Position numbers and translations under genes: made by a program
Shown: positions 45,435-57,039 of the stretch, piece by piece
Layout: each line of letters opens with the position of its first letter
Numbering within the stretch: position 1 is the stretch's first letter
From: Cricetomys ansorgei
Lineage: Eukaryota; Chordata; Mammalia; Rodentia; Nesomyidae
Length of the DNA stretch: 64,000 nucleotides
Assembly (NCBI GenBank): GCA_026225945.1
Contig: JAMJFZ010000597.1
Coordinates: 2,350,501 to 2,414,500, forward strand
Direction of reading: 5' to 3'
The notes under the pieces: generated by a model
Told to the model about the DNA's origin: nothing
What the model saw: the letters and a program-made list of their open reading frames with translations, nothing else
Database searches by the model: none

Positions 45435-45815
45435 TGGTAGGTGTTTGTAAGCTTTGTGTTGCTATAGCAAAGAGCTGACCTAATCAATTGGCACTGAAGG
45501 TAAGAGTTTATTATTTGGCTAAAGGTTTGAGATCTTGGTCCTCTGTGGATTGACTCTCTTGACAAGTATCTGCTGTTGTACATCAGCAAAACAACACTAG
45601 GTAGAACAAAACCCCTCACTTTGTGGTCAAACAGACAAAAGACAATGAACACTCTGAGTGCCAGTATCTCCTTTAAGGTATGCCTCTAATAAACTAAAGA
45701 TTGCACAGTGGTCTCAAACTCACTGATTCTAGTCCTTCCCAACAGCACCAAGGAATAGTCATGAGACATAAAGACATAAAGATATGAGATTTTGCAACAG
45801 ATAAGATGCAATCTA
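45435..45815 (-). mobile_element. MaLR-like LTR remnant, antisense (copy B)
   Basis: 'gtgtttgtaagctttgtgttgctatagc', 'gacctaatcaattggcactgaagg', 'ttgagatcttggtcctctgtggattgact', 'cagcaccaaggaatagtcatgagac'. Positional copy of 12335-12700. Confidence 0.5.
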
Positions 45816-46114
45816 TACAGAATTAACAATGAAATATTTGAAAATGTGAAAATAACTTCAAAGTATTTTCATCAGATTGTTTTATATTACTGAATTTATG
45901 CAGTTAATTAAAAATTTTATTTGATTTTATTAAAGGTACCTTACAATGACATTTTTATGTCTTCTTTAATCAGAAATTTGAACTCTGACATTTAATGCTA
46001 TGTTCCTCATTTGCTATCATAGTATCAACACATTTTCAATCACAGATACTCAACTTTTATTACATATTTAATGAGAGATTATTCCTCTATCAAGGAACAA
46101 CATAATAGATGTCT

Positions 46115-46308
46115 CTAAGAACATATTTTGCTACTAAGTTGTCTCCTCAGGGCACCCTTAATCTCAATATTTCTGAGACTATAGATGAGGGGGTTCAGCA
46201 TGGGGATCACCACCATGTAGAACACAGACACAACCTTGTTCTGGTCTGTGGAGTAGTTGGACTTGAGCATCACATAAATGAATACAACAGTCCCATAGAG
46301 CAGAGTGA
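46115..46308 (-). pseudogene. Olfactory receptor pseudogene, 3' fragment (TM6 end to C-tail)
   Basis: About 63 codons remain: [42 protein letters not shown], then a tail ending SSKICS and a stop at 46115-46117. The frame is open as far as it goes. At 46309-46318 OR sequence stops ('gcagagtga') and sequence matching 30838 onward begins. It sits where OR-2 sits in copy A, but its tail and 3' flank look more like OR-4, so the locus is a mosaic. Confidence 0.9.
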
Positions 46309-46624
46309 TTGAGAGGAATTAGGAGACAGAATTTTCTGGTTATAGGATCAATCAAAGAGGAAGTGTCAAGCCTCCCATGGCCCAGATGTGGTGGTGAATG
46401 GATTCTGTGATCCACACAATTCTCCTGTTGAGGATCCAAAGTGAAGTAGTAATGCAGAAGCTAATGTTTGTATAAGTAAAATCTGTTTCTCATAGTATGG
46501 CCATTGCTAGCATAGGAAGAGACACTGAGATTGAAGACCAGATCAAAAATGAGAAATTCCTTAAATTCACATACGCTAGTCCTCTCTAATATCCTCTCTT
46601 TTCATTTAATAAGATTAATTTATT

Positions 46625-46800
46625 TTGCTTTTTAAGTGTATGAGTGCTTTATCTGCATGAATGTGATCTATGTGCATATCTGGTCCCCACAGAAGAGTGT
46701 GGCAAATCTCCATGATCTGGAATTTGTAGATGGTTGTGAGCCACAATGTCGGGTCTAACACTGTACTATGGGCTCTTAACCACCCAGCCATCTCTTCATT
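46625..46800 (-). mobile_element. B2/B3-like SINE, antisense
   Basis: 'gtgctttatctgcatgaatgtgatctatgtgcatatctggtccccacagaagagtgtgg', 'tagatggttgtgagccacaatgtcgggtct', 'gggctcttaaccacccagccatctcttca'. Positional copy of 23590-23735 and 31140-31345. Confidence 0.8.
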
Positions 46801-48639
46801 TTCTCCAATCTCCTCTTAATTTTATCTACATCCCCTTGTATTGTATCTCTAGTTTTGTCTAATTTTCTCTTTATTTGTTTCTTTTTCACCATATATGCGT
46901 GTGTGATGAAATTGATGCATCAATAAACTAGAGTAGAATCAATATTTTAAAACTTAGAATGTGGTTGGGAAGAATAAGTAGAACTGATATGAGTTACCAA
47001 GGTATTTTTGGCTGTGGTTGGTGTTTTTAGCTTAGGTAGTCTAGCAATGAAATCCACATGGGCCAATGACATTTTAGCAGGAAACAGAAGATCTTGTAGG
47101 TATGGAGAGTGGACTAAAAACTACCAAACAGAAAATAGCAGGCATGCTCATCTTGATAATCTTAAATAAAAGACAAGCCAAGGTAATCCAAGGAGAGAAT
47201 CAAGTTGGATAGAGGAGTATCTGAATTCTACTCTGACATAGATAGAAGGAATTTAAATTTCTAATTAGGAATATCCTAATTATAATCCATATTTATAAAC
47301 ATCATATATGTTGTATAGATCATTTGTTGTGAAAATAACAAGCAGCCTGGCCGATGTGCCTACTGCTGCTATAATAGCATAAATATCGTGGGAGTAACTA
47401 ACTACTTTTCTGACTGGATCTAAGGGTAACTCTACAAGATTAATCCAACACATAACACCACTCTCATGGCCAAAGTCTATGCTAGAGGGGTCATAGGCCC
47501 TAGGGAAGAAACATCTGACTACTCAGACCTTTGTAAAACTCAAATTCCTGAGCATAAAGATAAGCCTCCCATAAATACTGAATCCATATCTCTGAGGTCA
47601 GAATGTTCAACTGTTTTCTTTACTTACCATAACTATTAGCTGAGCTTGGGTAATTGAGAAATGATGAATAAGTGACCAACAAGAAACATTAATTTACACA
47701 TCCATGAAGATTTCTAGTTTTTTCACGCTTCAGAGTAATTTAGGAAGAACGCAGAGAATAGGTATACAAATCCAGTGGTTCCTGCCTTCATGACCTTAAA
47801 TTCTTTTCGGAATATTGTGACAGAGATTTGAAATTGTTTTACAGGTAGATACAGAATGACGATTGAATCATTGATTCCATCTCTTTATTGAATATTTATT
47901 ATATTGTAGAACCTTAGATACTAAAGGTATGTTACTGAATAAAATAATTCTCATGAAAGTAAAACTTTAATAGATAGTACACTAGAGAATAATCAACCTT
48001 CTAAACTCATAACATGGTTAAGAATAAATAGAACTGATGTGAGTGTTAAAGGTATCTGTGGCAGAGGTGGGTGATGTTGGCTTGAGTATGGTAGCAAGGA
48101 AATATCCATGGAACAATGATATTTGAGCAGGAACCTGAGACAGTCCTATAGGGATGGGGAGTTGGCAAAAAAGGTCCACATGGGAAATATCAACTGCACA
48201 GATCTTGACAAACTCTAGAAATAAAAAGCAAGTCAAGGCAATCCAAGAAGAGACTCATGGAAGGTAGGAGTACATCTGAATTCTATTCTGACATGAATGG
48301 AAGAAATTAAAATTTTTAATAGGAGCAGCCAAAGAGGATCATGATTTTAAATAACGTTCTTCTAGTAGAGGCAAATAGTCTTGTGCACAGTACAAGGCAG
48401 CCACATTGTTAAGATATGCTGATTGGGGCTAGAGTGACACAAATGTCATGGGAGTAACTAAGTACTTTCTGACTGGAACTAAGGCTAGATCTTCAAGATG
48501 AAACCCACACCTAACACAACTCTTAGGGCCAAAACCTTTGCGAGACAGGTCATAGGACCTAGGGAAGAACCTATCACCATTATCCTGAAAAATGAACATA
48601 GTAGTAAGTCACTTTGCAATGACTTATGATCATACCCAT

Positions 48640-49330
48640 AAATTAGTACATCTCTCAACCCTCATCAACACAGCTTCTTTTTGCAGATGATGGTGATTTA
48701 CGCACGGCTTGGGAATGTGATGAGAATTAGAGACTGTGGAATTCTCAGCTGTAAATTGAACATCTAATTCATACCCCTTACTCTCCAAGCTCGAGAGTCA
48801 TGGTGAAAGAGTGGGTAGAAAGATTGTAACAGCCTGAAGTGGTGGAAGACTACAAAGAAACACAATTTTGAGGACAAAACAGAATGGTTGTAGATGTGAC
48901 CTCCTGGTGGCTATGTCAGCACATACCAGCTCAAACTGGAGAAAATCTCTTTGCATGGAGAGGGCATGTGGCAATACAGTCCATCCTTAGCTGAGAAGTT
49001 GCTGGTACCTGATATCTGCCAGATATAGGATAGTCATCTGCCCCTGATAGACTAACCATGATGCAGTGGATTCTCACACAACTAAGTGTATACAGGCAGC
49101 ACAAGTATTAATTGACAAAAGCGTACATGGAGTTTTGTGTGTGTAGGAAAGGGAGATAAAGCACTGGGAGGAGTTGCAGAGGGGAGGTGAACATGATCAA
49201 ACTATTTTGCATAATATCCTTGAAGGCACATTTATAAATACAAAAAATAGAAATGCAGTAAAATATAAAGCTATATGTCCTACAGGAAAGGAGTTGAGAG
49301 AAAAAGGTGTAAAGAGAAGGTTAAAAACAA
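48640..49330 (+). mobile_element. LINE-1 (Lx-like) 3' UTR on the 3' side of OR-7
   Basis: 'aacacagcttctttttgcagatgatggtgatttacgcacggctt', 'gtaacagcctgaagtggtggaagactac', 'agctgagaagttgctggtacctgatatctgccagatat', 'agtcatctgcccctgatagactaaccatg', A-rich end. Positional copy of 32860-33540. Confidence 0.65.
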
Positions 49331-49389
49331 ACCTGAGATGACGATCACATTGATACTATGATATTAATTTTACAACACAACAGATTCCT

Positions 49390-50334
49390 CTAAGAACATC
49401 TTTTCTTACAAAGCTGCCTCCTCAAAGCACCCTTCATCTCATTATTCCTGAGGCTGTAGATGAGGGGGTTCAACATGGGGATCACCACCATGTAGAAAAC
49501 AGACATCACTTTGTTCTGGTCAGTGGAGAAGCTGGACTTGGGCATCACGTAAATGAATATGAGAGTCCCATAGTAAAGAGAGACTGCAGTGAGGTGGGAG
49601 GTGCAGGTGGAGAAGGCCTTGTGGCGGCCCTCAGTGGAGCTCATCTTGAGGATGGTGATGAGGATGTAGAAGTAGGAGACGGCTATCACAAACAATGTGG
49701 CCATAGAAACTAAGCCGGCAGCAATTGAAACCACAACTACAGAGGCACTGACGTCAGAACAGGAGAGTTTCAGCAAAGGAGCAAAATCACAGAAAAAGTG
49801 ATTGACCCTATTTGGTCCACAGAAATGAAAAGAAAAGAAATAAACTATGGCAATAGAAGGATTGAGAAAACCCCCTATATAAGATCCTACCACCAACTGG
49901 ACACAGACTTGTGTGGACATTTTGGTGGAATAAAGCAGTGGGTTGCAGATGGCCATGAAGCGATCATAAGCCATGGCAGCCAGAAGGAAGCATTCAAGTC
50001 CCCCTGAGAAAGCAGCTGAGCCGAGCTGGATGCCACATCCAACATAGGAGATGGTGCTTCTCTCCACTAGGAAGTTGACAAGCATATTGGGTGTGACAGA
50101 AGACGAATAGCCCATGTCAACAAAAGCCAAGTGGCTGAGAAAAAAGTACATGGGGTGGTGGAGCTGGGAGGAGACTCTGATGAGAAGGATGGTGCTGAGG
50201 TTCCCAGACACGGTCACCAGGTAGATGCACAGGATGATGGTGAAGAGGACGACTCTAAGGACGGGGTCATCTGTTAAGCCCAATAAAATGAACTCTGTCA
50301 CTGCAGTGTGGTTCCCATCCTCCAGGAGAGCCAT
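49390..50334 (-). CDS. Olfactory receptor OR-7, family 5 subfamily P-like, intact
   Basis: 314 aa. NHT 8-10, [10 protein letters not shown] 61-70, Cys100, [10 protein letters not shown] 121-130, [21 protein letters not shown] 172-192, [10 protein letters not shown] 239-248, [12 protein letters not shown] 286-297, and a short basic tail. Start at 50332-50334, 29 nt after the acceptor (AG complement 50364-50365). The frame runs upstream to 50406, but that part is predicted intron. TM3 has 'FSGGLECF' in place of 'FFGT(V/A)E(C/F)F'. The first ~204 coding bases are identical to OR-2, while TM4-TM6 are closest to OR-4. Predicted intron 50364-52618. Confidence 0.95.
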   Translation of the reverse strand: MALLEDGNHTAVTEFILLGLTDDPVLRVVLFTIILCIYLVTVSGNLSTILLIRVSSQLHHPMYFFLSHLAFVDMGYSSSVTPNMLVNFLVERSTISYVGCGIQLGSAAFSGGLECFLLAAMAYDRFMAICNPLLYSTKMSTQVCVQLVVGSYIGGFLNPSIAIVYFFSFHFCGPNRVNHFFCDFAPLLKLSCSDVSASVVVVSIAAGLVSMATLFVIAVSYFYILITILKMSSTEGRHKAFSTCTSHLTAVSLYYGTLIFIYVMPKSSFSTDQNKVMSVFYMVVIPMLNPLIYSLRNNEMKGALRRQLCKKRCS

Positions 50335-50724
50335 GGGACAGAGGAGGTGCTGCCAGATCAAGGCTGTGATGGAGACATGACAGGAAGGGATTTGTAAATA
50401 AACCATTTTATTTCATTCTATACACAAATGGAGAGCATCACAAGCTCAGAAAGTATCTCAAAATTGTATGTTTTACTCAGAGATGTTGTACTAAGCACTT
50501 TCATTGATTTTTTCTATGCATGTGCAATAAGTCCTTCAAAGTTATTTAAGCAGAAATGCTGGAAATGTGGTACAAATTTTAAGCAGCTTTTATTTACATT
50601 ATTTATAGTAAAGCATTCCTCACTGTAATTTAAGCTGCGGTTTTAAACTTCTAAAAAATTTAAAATTTAATTTTAAAAGTTAACTGAAAATTGAAAATTG
50701 AATATAAATTTTTAAAATTACGAG

Positions 50725-50912
50725 ACTTAGCCTGGTGAAATGGCTTGGCAGTTAAAGATTTTTGTCAACAAGCTGACACTTGAAATCCTGAGTTTAATTT
50801 CTGGAACTCACATGGTGGGAAGAAAGAAGCAACTCCAGGTGCTGTCATTTAGCCTCCACATGTAAGGTATGTTCTCTGCACCATCTGTTCACAGAAATAA
50901 ATACAAATAAGT
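50725..50912 (+). mobile_element. B2/B3-like SINE in the OR-7 intron
   Basis: 'gagacttagcctggtgaaatggcttggcagttaaag', 'ctgagtttaatttctggaactcacatggtgggaagaaagaagc', A-rich tail. Copy of 35088-35285. Confidence 0.8.
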
Positions 50913-50989
50913 AAACCATATAGATCAATATGAGCCTTTTCATTTTAATAGTTTATTATTAGTATAGTTACTATTACTATTATTATTCG

Positions 50990-51130
50990 GTTTTGGAGGC
51001 GGGCTCATCTGCGGCAGCCCTGGCCGTCCTGGACTCACTCTGTAGCCCAGGCTGGCCTCAACGTCACTGAGATCCAGTCGCCTCTGCCTCCTAGCCCTGG
51101 GATTAAAAGCGTGTGCCACCACGAGCTGGC
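50990..51130 (-). mobile_element. B1 SINE, antisense, only in the OR-7 intron
   Basis: The plus strand reads 'ggccgtcctggactcactctgtagcccaggctggcctcaacgtcactgagatccagtcgcctctgcctcctagccctgggattaaaagcgtgtgccaccacgagctggcc'. No counterpart in the shorter OR-4 intron. Confidence 0.95.
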
Positions 51131-51389
51131 CAATGTAAGTCCTAATAACAAGTCATCGCTGTAAGAACAACAAGGGAAAGATGCAAAAGCACTGAATATT
51201 CATTGAAGAGTTATACTTTTGCTAACTTTTATTGAATGCTTAGTGCATCATCAGCACAGGATTTACCATTTTGTGTATTTCAGTTTTTATTTCTGTCATC
51301 TATTATTTTATTTTACCATCTCCATTTTATATTAGATCTTGGTTTTAGGTTAAGTAGCATATGTGTATGAAGTAGCAGAGTTATGGATC

Positions 51390-51600
51390 TAGAGATGTTT
51401 CAATGGTTAAGAGCACTCAATGTACTTACAGAGGAGCTGTGCTTAATCTTGGTTCTCCTATCAGTCTGTGGTTTCAGTTCTGGGGACCCAATGCCCTGTC
51501 TGGTCTTCACAGGCACCATGCAGGCACGAGGTGGGGAGCATGTACATGTGTACGTGTGGACAACACTTTCACACAAAATAAAAGTAAAAAATCTTTAAAA
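51390..51600 (+). mobile_element. B2-like SINE in the OR-7 intron
   Basis: 'tagagatgtttcaatggttaagagcactcaatgtacttacagagg', 'ggacccaatgccctgtctggtcttcacaggcacc', 'acacaaaataaaagtaaaaaatc'. Related to 28755-28975 in the OR-3 intron. Confidence 0.8.
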
Positions 51601-52616
51601 AGAGAGTTTGATATAAACACAAGGCTGCCTGTCATTAGTCTATTCCTTTTAGTAACCACACTGTAAGTAAAGGGTGGCAATGCAGTTGAGCACATACAAA
51701 TTAGGGACATAAATCAGGGTGGCCTTTCAGCTTTCCAATGATTCATTCATAGAGAGGCTGTTTGCTGTGACATTGATCACAGAGTCTGTCCTTTCCATAA
51801 GTAAGCTCGTGACTTGATCATCTTTGTAAAAGATAATTGATTTTCTTGTTAGAACTGGGCAGAAACAGAAAAGAGATCACGCTAAAATTACAAATAAATT
51901 TGCTGTTGTACACTATTTAATATTTTAAATGATTCTAAACAGATAATCACTCTATGAAGTCATTTTAAATATCAAACTCATCATCCTGTAAAATACGAAT
52001 AATATTTAACACATTATTGTTAATTTTTTTATTTAGACATAAGAAGTCCTTTATCAGGGTTGCAGTGTTTTCTTGATGGCACATTGGACCCTGGTCAATA
52101 GAGATTCAAACTAGGAAGTTAAAAGGCTTACCAAGGTTCACCCAGCCAGGGGCAGATTGACTCTCATCCCTACATTCTATGGTGCATCCTCCTTTGTTCA
52201 CGGTGGTGTCTGTGAGCTGGAACCTTTGTCCATAAACAAAGCAGGTTTTTCATATGATATTCACTGAGAGTATGCCACTACAGCAATTTAAAGCTGGTGA
52301 AATTGTTAGCCTTTTGGCTAAATGCTACCTGTGTGTACACCTTTGAAGGCCATGTTGGTTTCTGCCTTATGAATGACTGCATGAACAGGAAATATTTGAA
52401 AGCTTAGTTTCATGTCTGATCATTCTAAACAGTTTGCCTATGGAAGTAGATGGTGAGTCTGTAAACTCTCTCCTTTACTCTTATGTGATTGTCTGATTCC
52501 ATGTGAATTTTTTTTTCAGAATGTTTATAAATACAGTACATTTTCCAAGAATAAAGCATTCTCCAAAGGTAAAGGACTCATCAGTAAACCAAATTTACCA
52601 ACAAACCATAAAACTT

Positions 52617-52800
52617 ACCTCCTCAAACAAGGACTCATTGTGAAGTAAGAAGTTCAAAGTTATTATGATTTTATTGGTGCAAAAGCTGTCTGCACTGTCA
52701 GTGTTTATCACTGGGGATCAGTCCCTGCTGAGGCTCTGGATTCCAGTGTGAGTTCAAATCCTCAGGGATCATTACTTCATTCTCAGTGAGTACTGAGCTA
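52617..52800 (-). promoter_or_regulatory. Putative OR-7 promoter and non-coding exon 1 with splice donor
   Basis: Minus strand: EBF-like TCCCTGAGGA (52759-52768), AATAAAA at the TATA position (52669-52675; one base changed from the TATAAAA of OR-3 and OR-4), then GAGGAG|GTAAGT with donor GT at 52617-52618. Confidence 0.55.
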
Positions 52801-53734
52801 TTCACTTCACAGTGACACAAGCAATTTTCATGGAGTCTGTCAGTCTCAAGCAATCTCTTGTTTTCCTCTTTATGTGAGTATTGGTGCACTGTCACTTGGT
52901 AATTAGGGGAGGTATGTGATAACAAATTATCTTAGGTAAATGTTCATTCAGGTTGATATTTGATTCAGATTAGTTCAGGCTAGAAGATATTAAACTAATC
53001 ATAAAAATGACTATTTTTATTTCTTTTATTCGCGTGCACCAAATATACTTTTAGTAATTAAGTGGTTTATGTAACATACCCTAGTATGTGCTTTGATGAA
53101 TGTAGGGAGGGATGAGATGCCAAGTTGAATAATTGAGGCACATATCATTTTAATAGACAAAAGTATAAAATATTATAAATATCATTTCTACCTAGAAAGT
53201 GAGTAGAAATAGGCATGGATGATTTCCAGGTAAGAATTAACATTTCTTAATTCATACCTCCAACAAGTGACATCTTGTCAAAACTTATATATGTTATAAT
53301 GGAGGATATGAGGTGCAGTGATCATCAAATTCAAGACTCAGCTCAACTCTCACACAAATATAAATTTCACTAAACTCTACACTGTATGTTTGATATCACT
53401 TTCAAAAAAGTGGTTGACGATTGAACATCGGTCAATTTTAACTCAAAGTGTTTCCTGTCCTTGCTGGCAGAGGAGAGGTAGAGAAGGATCAACACTGGAA
53501 GCTCCTATGTCCACCAGCCTGTAGTATGGAGTGGTGAATGCAAAATATTGTTGTATTAAAGAGGGTGTAAACCCTGGACCAATGGTGACATTGTCTGCTG
53601 ACAATTGTATACACACTATGGCATGCAAACACCAGACTCACAGGAACACATGCACACATACATACATACATCACTTACATGATAGACATAAATAGCAGTC
53701 TAAGATTCCTTTGGCCTCCTGTAAAATTAATACT

Positions 53735-53965
53735 CTATGTGAATCATCTCTTTCTTTTTAAGATGGTCTCTTGTAATACAACTTGACTTTGAATTTGATA
53801 GGCAGCTAATAATGACCTTGAACTTTTGATCCTCCTGTTTCCGTCTCCCAAATTGTACTTAATTTAGAAGTATCCAACATTCAGTTTATGTGGTAGTGGA
53901 GATCTAGATCACGGTCTATACATACCAGGCAAGGATTCTACCAATTAGACTACATTCAAGGACAG
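53735..53965 (-). mobile_element. B4-like SINE, antisense (copy B)
   Basis: 'aagatggtctcttgtaatacaacttgac', 'gaccttgaacttttgatcctcctgtttccgtctccca', 'gatctagatcacggtctatacataccaggcaaggattctaccaatt'. Copy of 36535-36795. Confidence 0.65.
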
Positions 53966-54587
53966 TTAGCTTAGCTTAGTTTAATGATTTGAACACAAGC
54001 AATCTTTTTTTTTAAACTGAAGAGAAGATGAGAGTGATCAGAGGCTGAGTTTAAACTTCTTTTCCAAATGCATCCACCGGTCAGGTTAGAATTAGCTTAA
54101 GTTCATGATTCAGGTCAGCTTGGATGCTGGAATGTACAGTTTGGATGACTGTCACTCATGAGGATTCTCAAGCAGATATTGGAATATCATTCATTCCTTT
54201 TAAAAATATGTGTTAAACATTTGTTCTCTTCTAGAAATTGGGTGAACTCTGAAGATAGGTTAATTAAAAATTGACTTTTAGGAAATTTAGATACCAGTGG
54301 AGAAGAAACGAGAGAATAAATGAACATATTGAATACAGAATATGGCAAGAAATACAGAAGAAACATCCTCCCTGAATTCATGGACACTTTGCTCAGATAC
54401 CATTCCATCTCAGTACAGCACCGAGACTGACTGCACCATTATGCTATTGAAATCAGGCCCAGACATGTTGATCCTAATTAAGCACAGTCCCTTTTGATTT
54501 GAGGTCATGTGAACTAAAGAAGCAAGTCTTCTGCACCATGCTCTCTGTTAGGAGCTATTGAGATGGGTGTAGACGCTGCACTGAGTA

Positions 54588-54656
54588 GTTATTATTTATT
54601 TGTTCGTTATTTTTGTTTATTTGTTTGTTTATTTAAAGTATTTGTTTATTTATTTT
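54588..54656. repeat. (TTTA/TTTG)n low-complexity tract
   Basis: Alternating TTTA and TTTG units. Copy A has only a short equivalent near 37415. Confidence 0.9.
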
Positions 54657-55005
54657 GATTGTATATGTCACATTTGCCAGTACATTTTAAATTTAGTTGT
54701 AATATAATTACATCAGTTCCTTTCTTTTCTTTTTGGCCTCTGACCCCCTACATGCCCTTCCACTTCCTCTCTACATGATGGTCTGTTTCTCTTGGATTTT
54801 TGTTGTTAGGTACTTTAAGTGTATGTATAAGTAAATATAACCCGTTGAGTTAACTTAATGTTGCTTCTGTGTGTATATGATTTCAGTGCTGACCCCTTTG
54901 TATTGTGTAACGAATTAGGGAGCTATCCTTGGGAGTGACTTACTCTCCTTTTACCAGCAGCTTGCTCAACAGGAGGGAGATAATGCCTAACATTAAAACC
55001 TGATC
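54655..55005 (-). mobile_element. Probable LINE-1 3' region, antisense (copy B)
   Basis: Positional copy of 37430-37770 ('atatgtcacatttgccagtacatttta', 'tgtattgtgtaacgaatta', 'cttgctcaacaggagggagataatg'). Confidence 0.5.
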
Positions 55006-55009
55006 AGTA

Positions 55010-55535
55010 CCTTTCCTAGACAAAGCAGTCCTCAAGGGAATGAATCTCAATGTGAACATTCCCAAAACAAGTAGCTAATATTAGAGAAAGAGGACTCACA
55101 AAGTTCATGTGACCATGTTTTAAGAAAAAAAAAAAATCACGAGAGATGAGAGGCAACCTGTAGGGCATAATAATAAGTGTGGATCTTTGACAAAGCTGCA
55201 AAACACATACTAGAGGAGAGACATCATTCAGCAAATGATGCTGGGAAAACTGGATGTCCACATGCAGTAGAATGATAGATCCACACGTATTGCCCCGTAC
55301 AAAGATCAATTTCAAATGTGTCAAAGACTTTAATGTGAAACCTGAAACTCTAAAACAGCTAGAAAAAAAAAAAGTGTGGACAGCCCTCTGCAAGATATAA
55401 GTGCAGGAAAATAATTTCCAGATTAGGACTCCTTTTTCCCACAAATTAATGTCAACAATTGACAATGGGAACTTGTAAACCCAAAACAGTTCTGCTCAGC
55501 AAAGGTGCAGAGGAAGCCCAGAAAGTAGGAGGTAA
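55010..55535 (+). mobile_element. LINE-1 ORF2 C-terminal fragment, sense (copy B)
   Basis: 'gatctttgacaaagctgc', 'aaatgatgctgggaaaactggatgtccacatgcagtagaatg', 'aacctgaaactctaaaacagctag', 'gtcaacaattgacaatgggaacttg'. Copy of 38440-38965, cut at about 55535. Confidence 0.8.
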
Positions 55536-55594
55536 AACTTCATTCAAGTTGATGTTTTATTCAAGTTAGAATAAGGTAGAAGATATTAAGCCAC

Positions 55595-56565
55595 TGGACT
55601 ATTTTTAATTGGATTCTTTATTTTGTTGGTGTCTTGTTTCTTGAGTTCTTTATGTATTTTGGACATTAGCCCTCCATCAGCAGTGGAGTTGGTGAAAATC
55701 TCTTCGTTTTCTTTGGGCTAGTGGTTTGTCTTTTGTATTTACGGTGTCTTTTGCCTTACAGAATTTTTTTGGTTTCATTAGGTTTCATTTATTAATTGGT
55801 GATCTTTCCTACAACCTAGATACCTGGCAGGATCTGCTGGGACAATGGAATGGCAGAACTTCATGCCATAGGAGGGAAACCCTGCCTGATAATGCAAGTC
55901 AGTTCAGGAACTAGAGACTGGATTATCCGGAGATGATTTCTATTGATGTCATAGATCAGTGTCTAACCCATTCTTCATCAGAAAGGCCCCTGCCAGCAGT
56001 TGATGGGAGCATATACAGAGGCCCAGAGCCAAACATCGTGCCTTCCTCACAGAACCCCATGGGAGAAGGAAAGGATTGATTGTGGGGATCAGAGGAGTCA
56101 AGGACAAGGACAGGAGAATAAACCCCACAGTGTCAACTGGCCAGCTCTCTTAGGGGTTCACAATGACTGAAGCGACAGACATGGAACATGCAGGGTTCCC
56201 TAAATATATCTTATGGCTGCCTTGCTTTGTGTTCTTGAAAAACTCCTACAGTCTGGAGTGGGGGAGTCTCTGGCCCTTTTACCTGTCCTTGGGACCTTCT
56301 TGCTCCCATTGAATTGCCTAGTCCACCCTTGATGTAGAGAATAGTACCTGGCCTTGTTCCATCTTGTTAAGCCATGCCCTGGTTTGAGAAGTTACCCTGG
56401 AAAGATTGTTCCTTTATAGGGACAGGTGGAGTCAAGGGGGAGTGCTGGCTGGTGAGTGGTGGTTGGGACCTAGTTCAGAGGGAGGGGGAGATGTGGGGAG
56501 CTGTGAGGAGTAGAGGGGTGGGATGTATTTTATAAGAAAAGAAAAATTAAAAAATGGACTGTTTT
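55595..56565 (+). mobile_element. 5'-inverted LINE-1 insertion with target-site duplication
   Basis: 55607-55815 is L1 ORF2 in antisense ('cttgagttctttatgtattttggacattagccctcc', 'tttgccttacagaa', 'ttgatctttcc'-type end). 55816-56554 is L1 3' UTR in sense ('ggcaggatctgctgggacaatggaa', 'acagaggcccagagccaaacatcg', 'ttacctgtccttgggacc'), ending in an A-rich tail. The direct repeat tggact(a/g)tttt lies at 55595-55605 and 56555-56565. The unoccupied sequence at 35815-35840 shows the empty site. This is the layout left by twin priming. Confidence 0.8.
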
Positions 56566-57039
56566 GTTTTCTTTCATTTATGTATTCCAATTTTTCTTTT
56601 AGTATTTTAGTGGTTGATTTAACACATTCTATTAGGTACTTTGATAAATTTAGGAAGGATGAGATGTAAAGTTTAATAACAGTTATTTAAGGCACATACA
56701 ATTTTTATAAGCAAGATTATAATAGCCAATCCAAATCTTCTAATATAAAATGATAAACATTTCTGTGCCAAGAAAAAACTGTTACCACTCAGTGTCTCTG
56801 TCTCAACAATAAGGGCAAAGTCAAAGAATTGCCACAGTAAAGCAAAGCTATGTTTATGAGAAATTCTGGCATATGGAATCTAACACCTCCAGTAGCTGAC
56901 CTGCTTCTTAAGGTTCCGTTGTAATCCATCAGGACTGTGAAAATTACAGATGCTTGTGTTAATATGAATATGTGTAATACACTAACATTTTAGTTGGTTT
57001 TATGTATATTAACACAAAAAATTAATAAAACATTTTTAG

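Larger units (their letters stand above)
40370..46308. repeat. Segmental duplication, copy B of the OR-1/OR-2 neighbourhood
   Basis: Partner of 5880-12900 plus the first ~190 bases of the OR tail. It starts at most 1.4 kb after the end of copy A of the OR-4 block, so the whole 5.9-39 kb region looks tandemly repeated. It ends at a joint (46309-46318) where sequence of the 30838 type begins. Confidence 0.8.
46309..55535. repeat. Segmental duplication, copy B of the OR-4 neighbourhood
   Basis: Partner of 30838-38965. Within it, 46910-47511 and 47512-48570 are themselves related, as if a unit of about 1 kb was repeated. 37775-38425 of copy A is missing between 'ctgatcagtacc' (55012) and 'tagacaaagcagtc'. 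At about 55535 the copy breaks off inside L1 ORF2 and jumps to sequence of the 35765 type. Confidence 0.85.
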
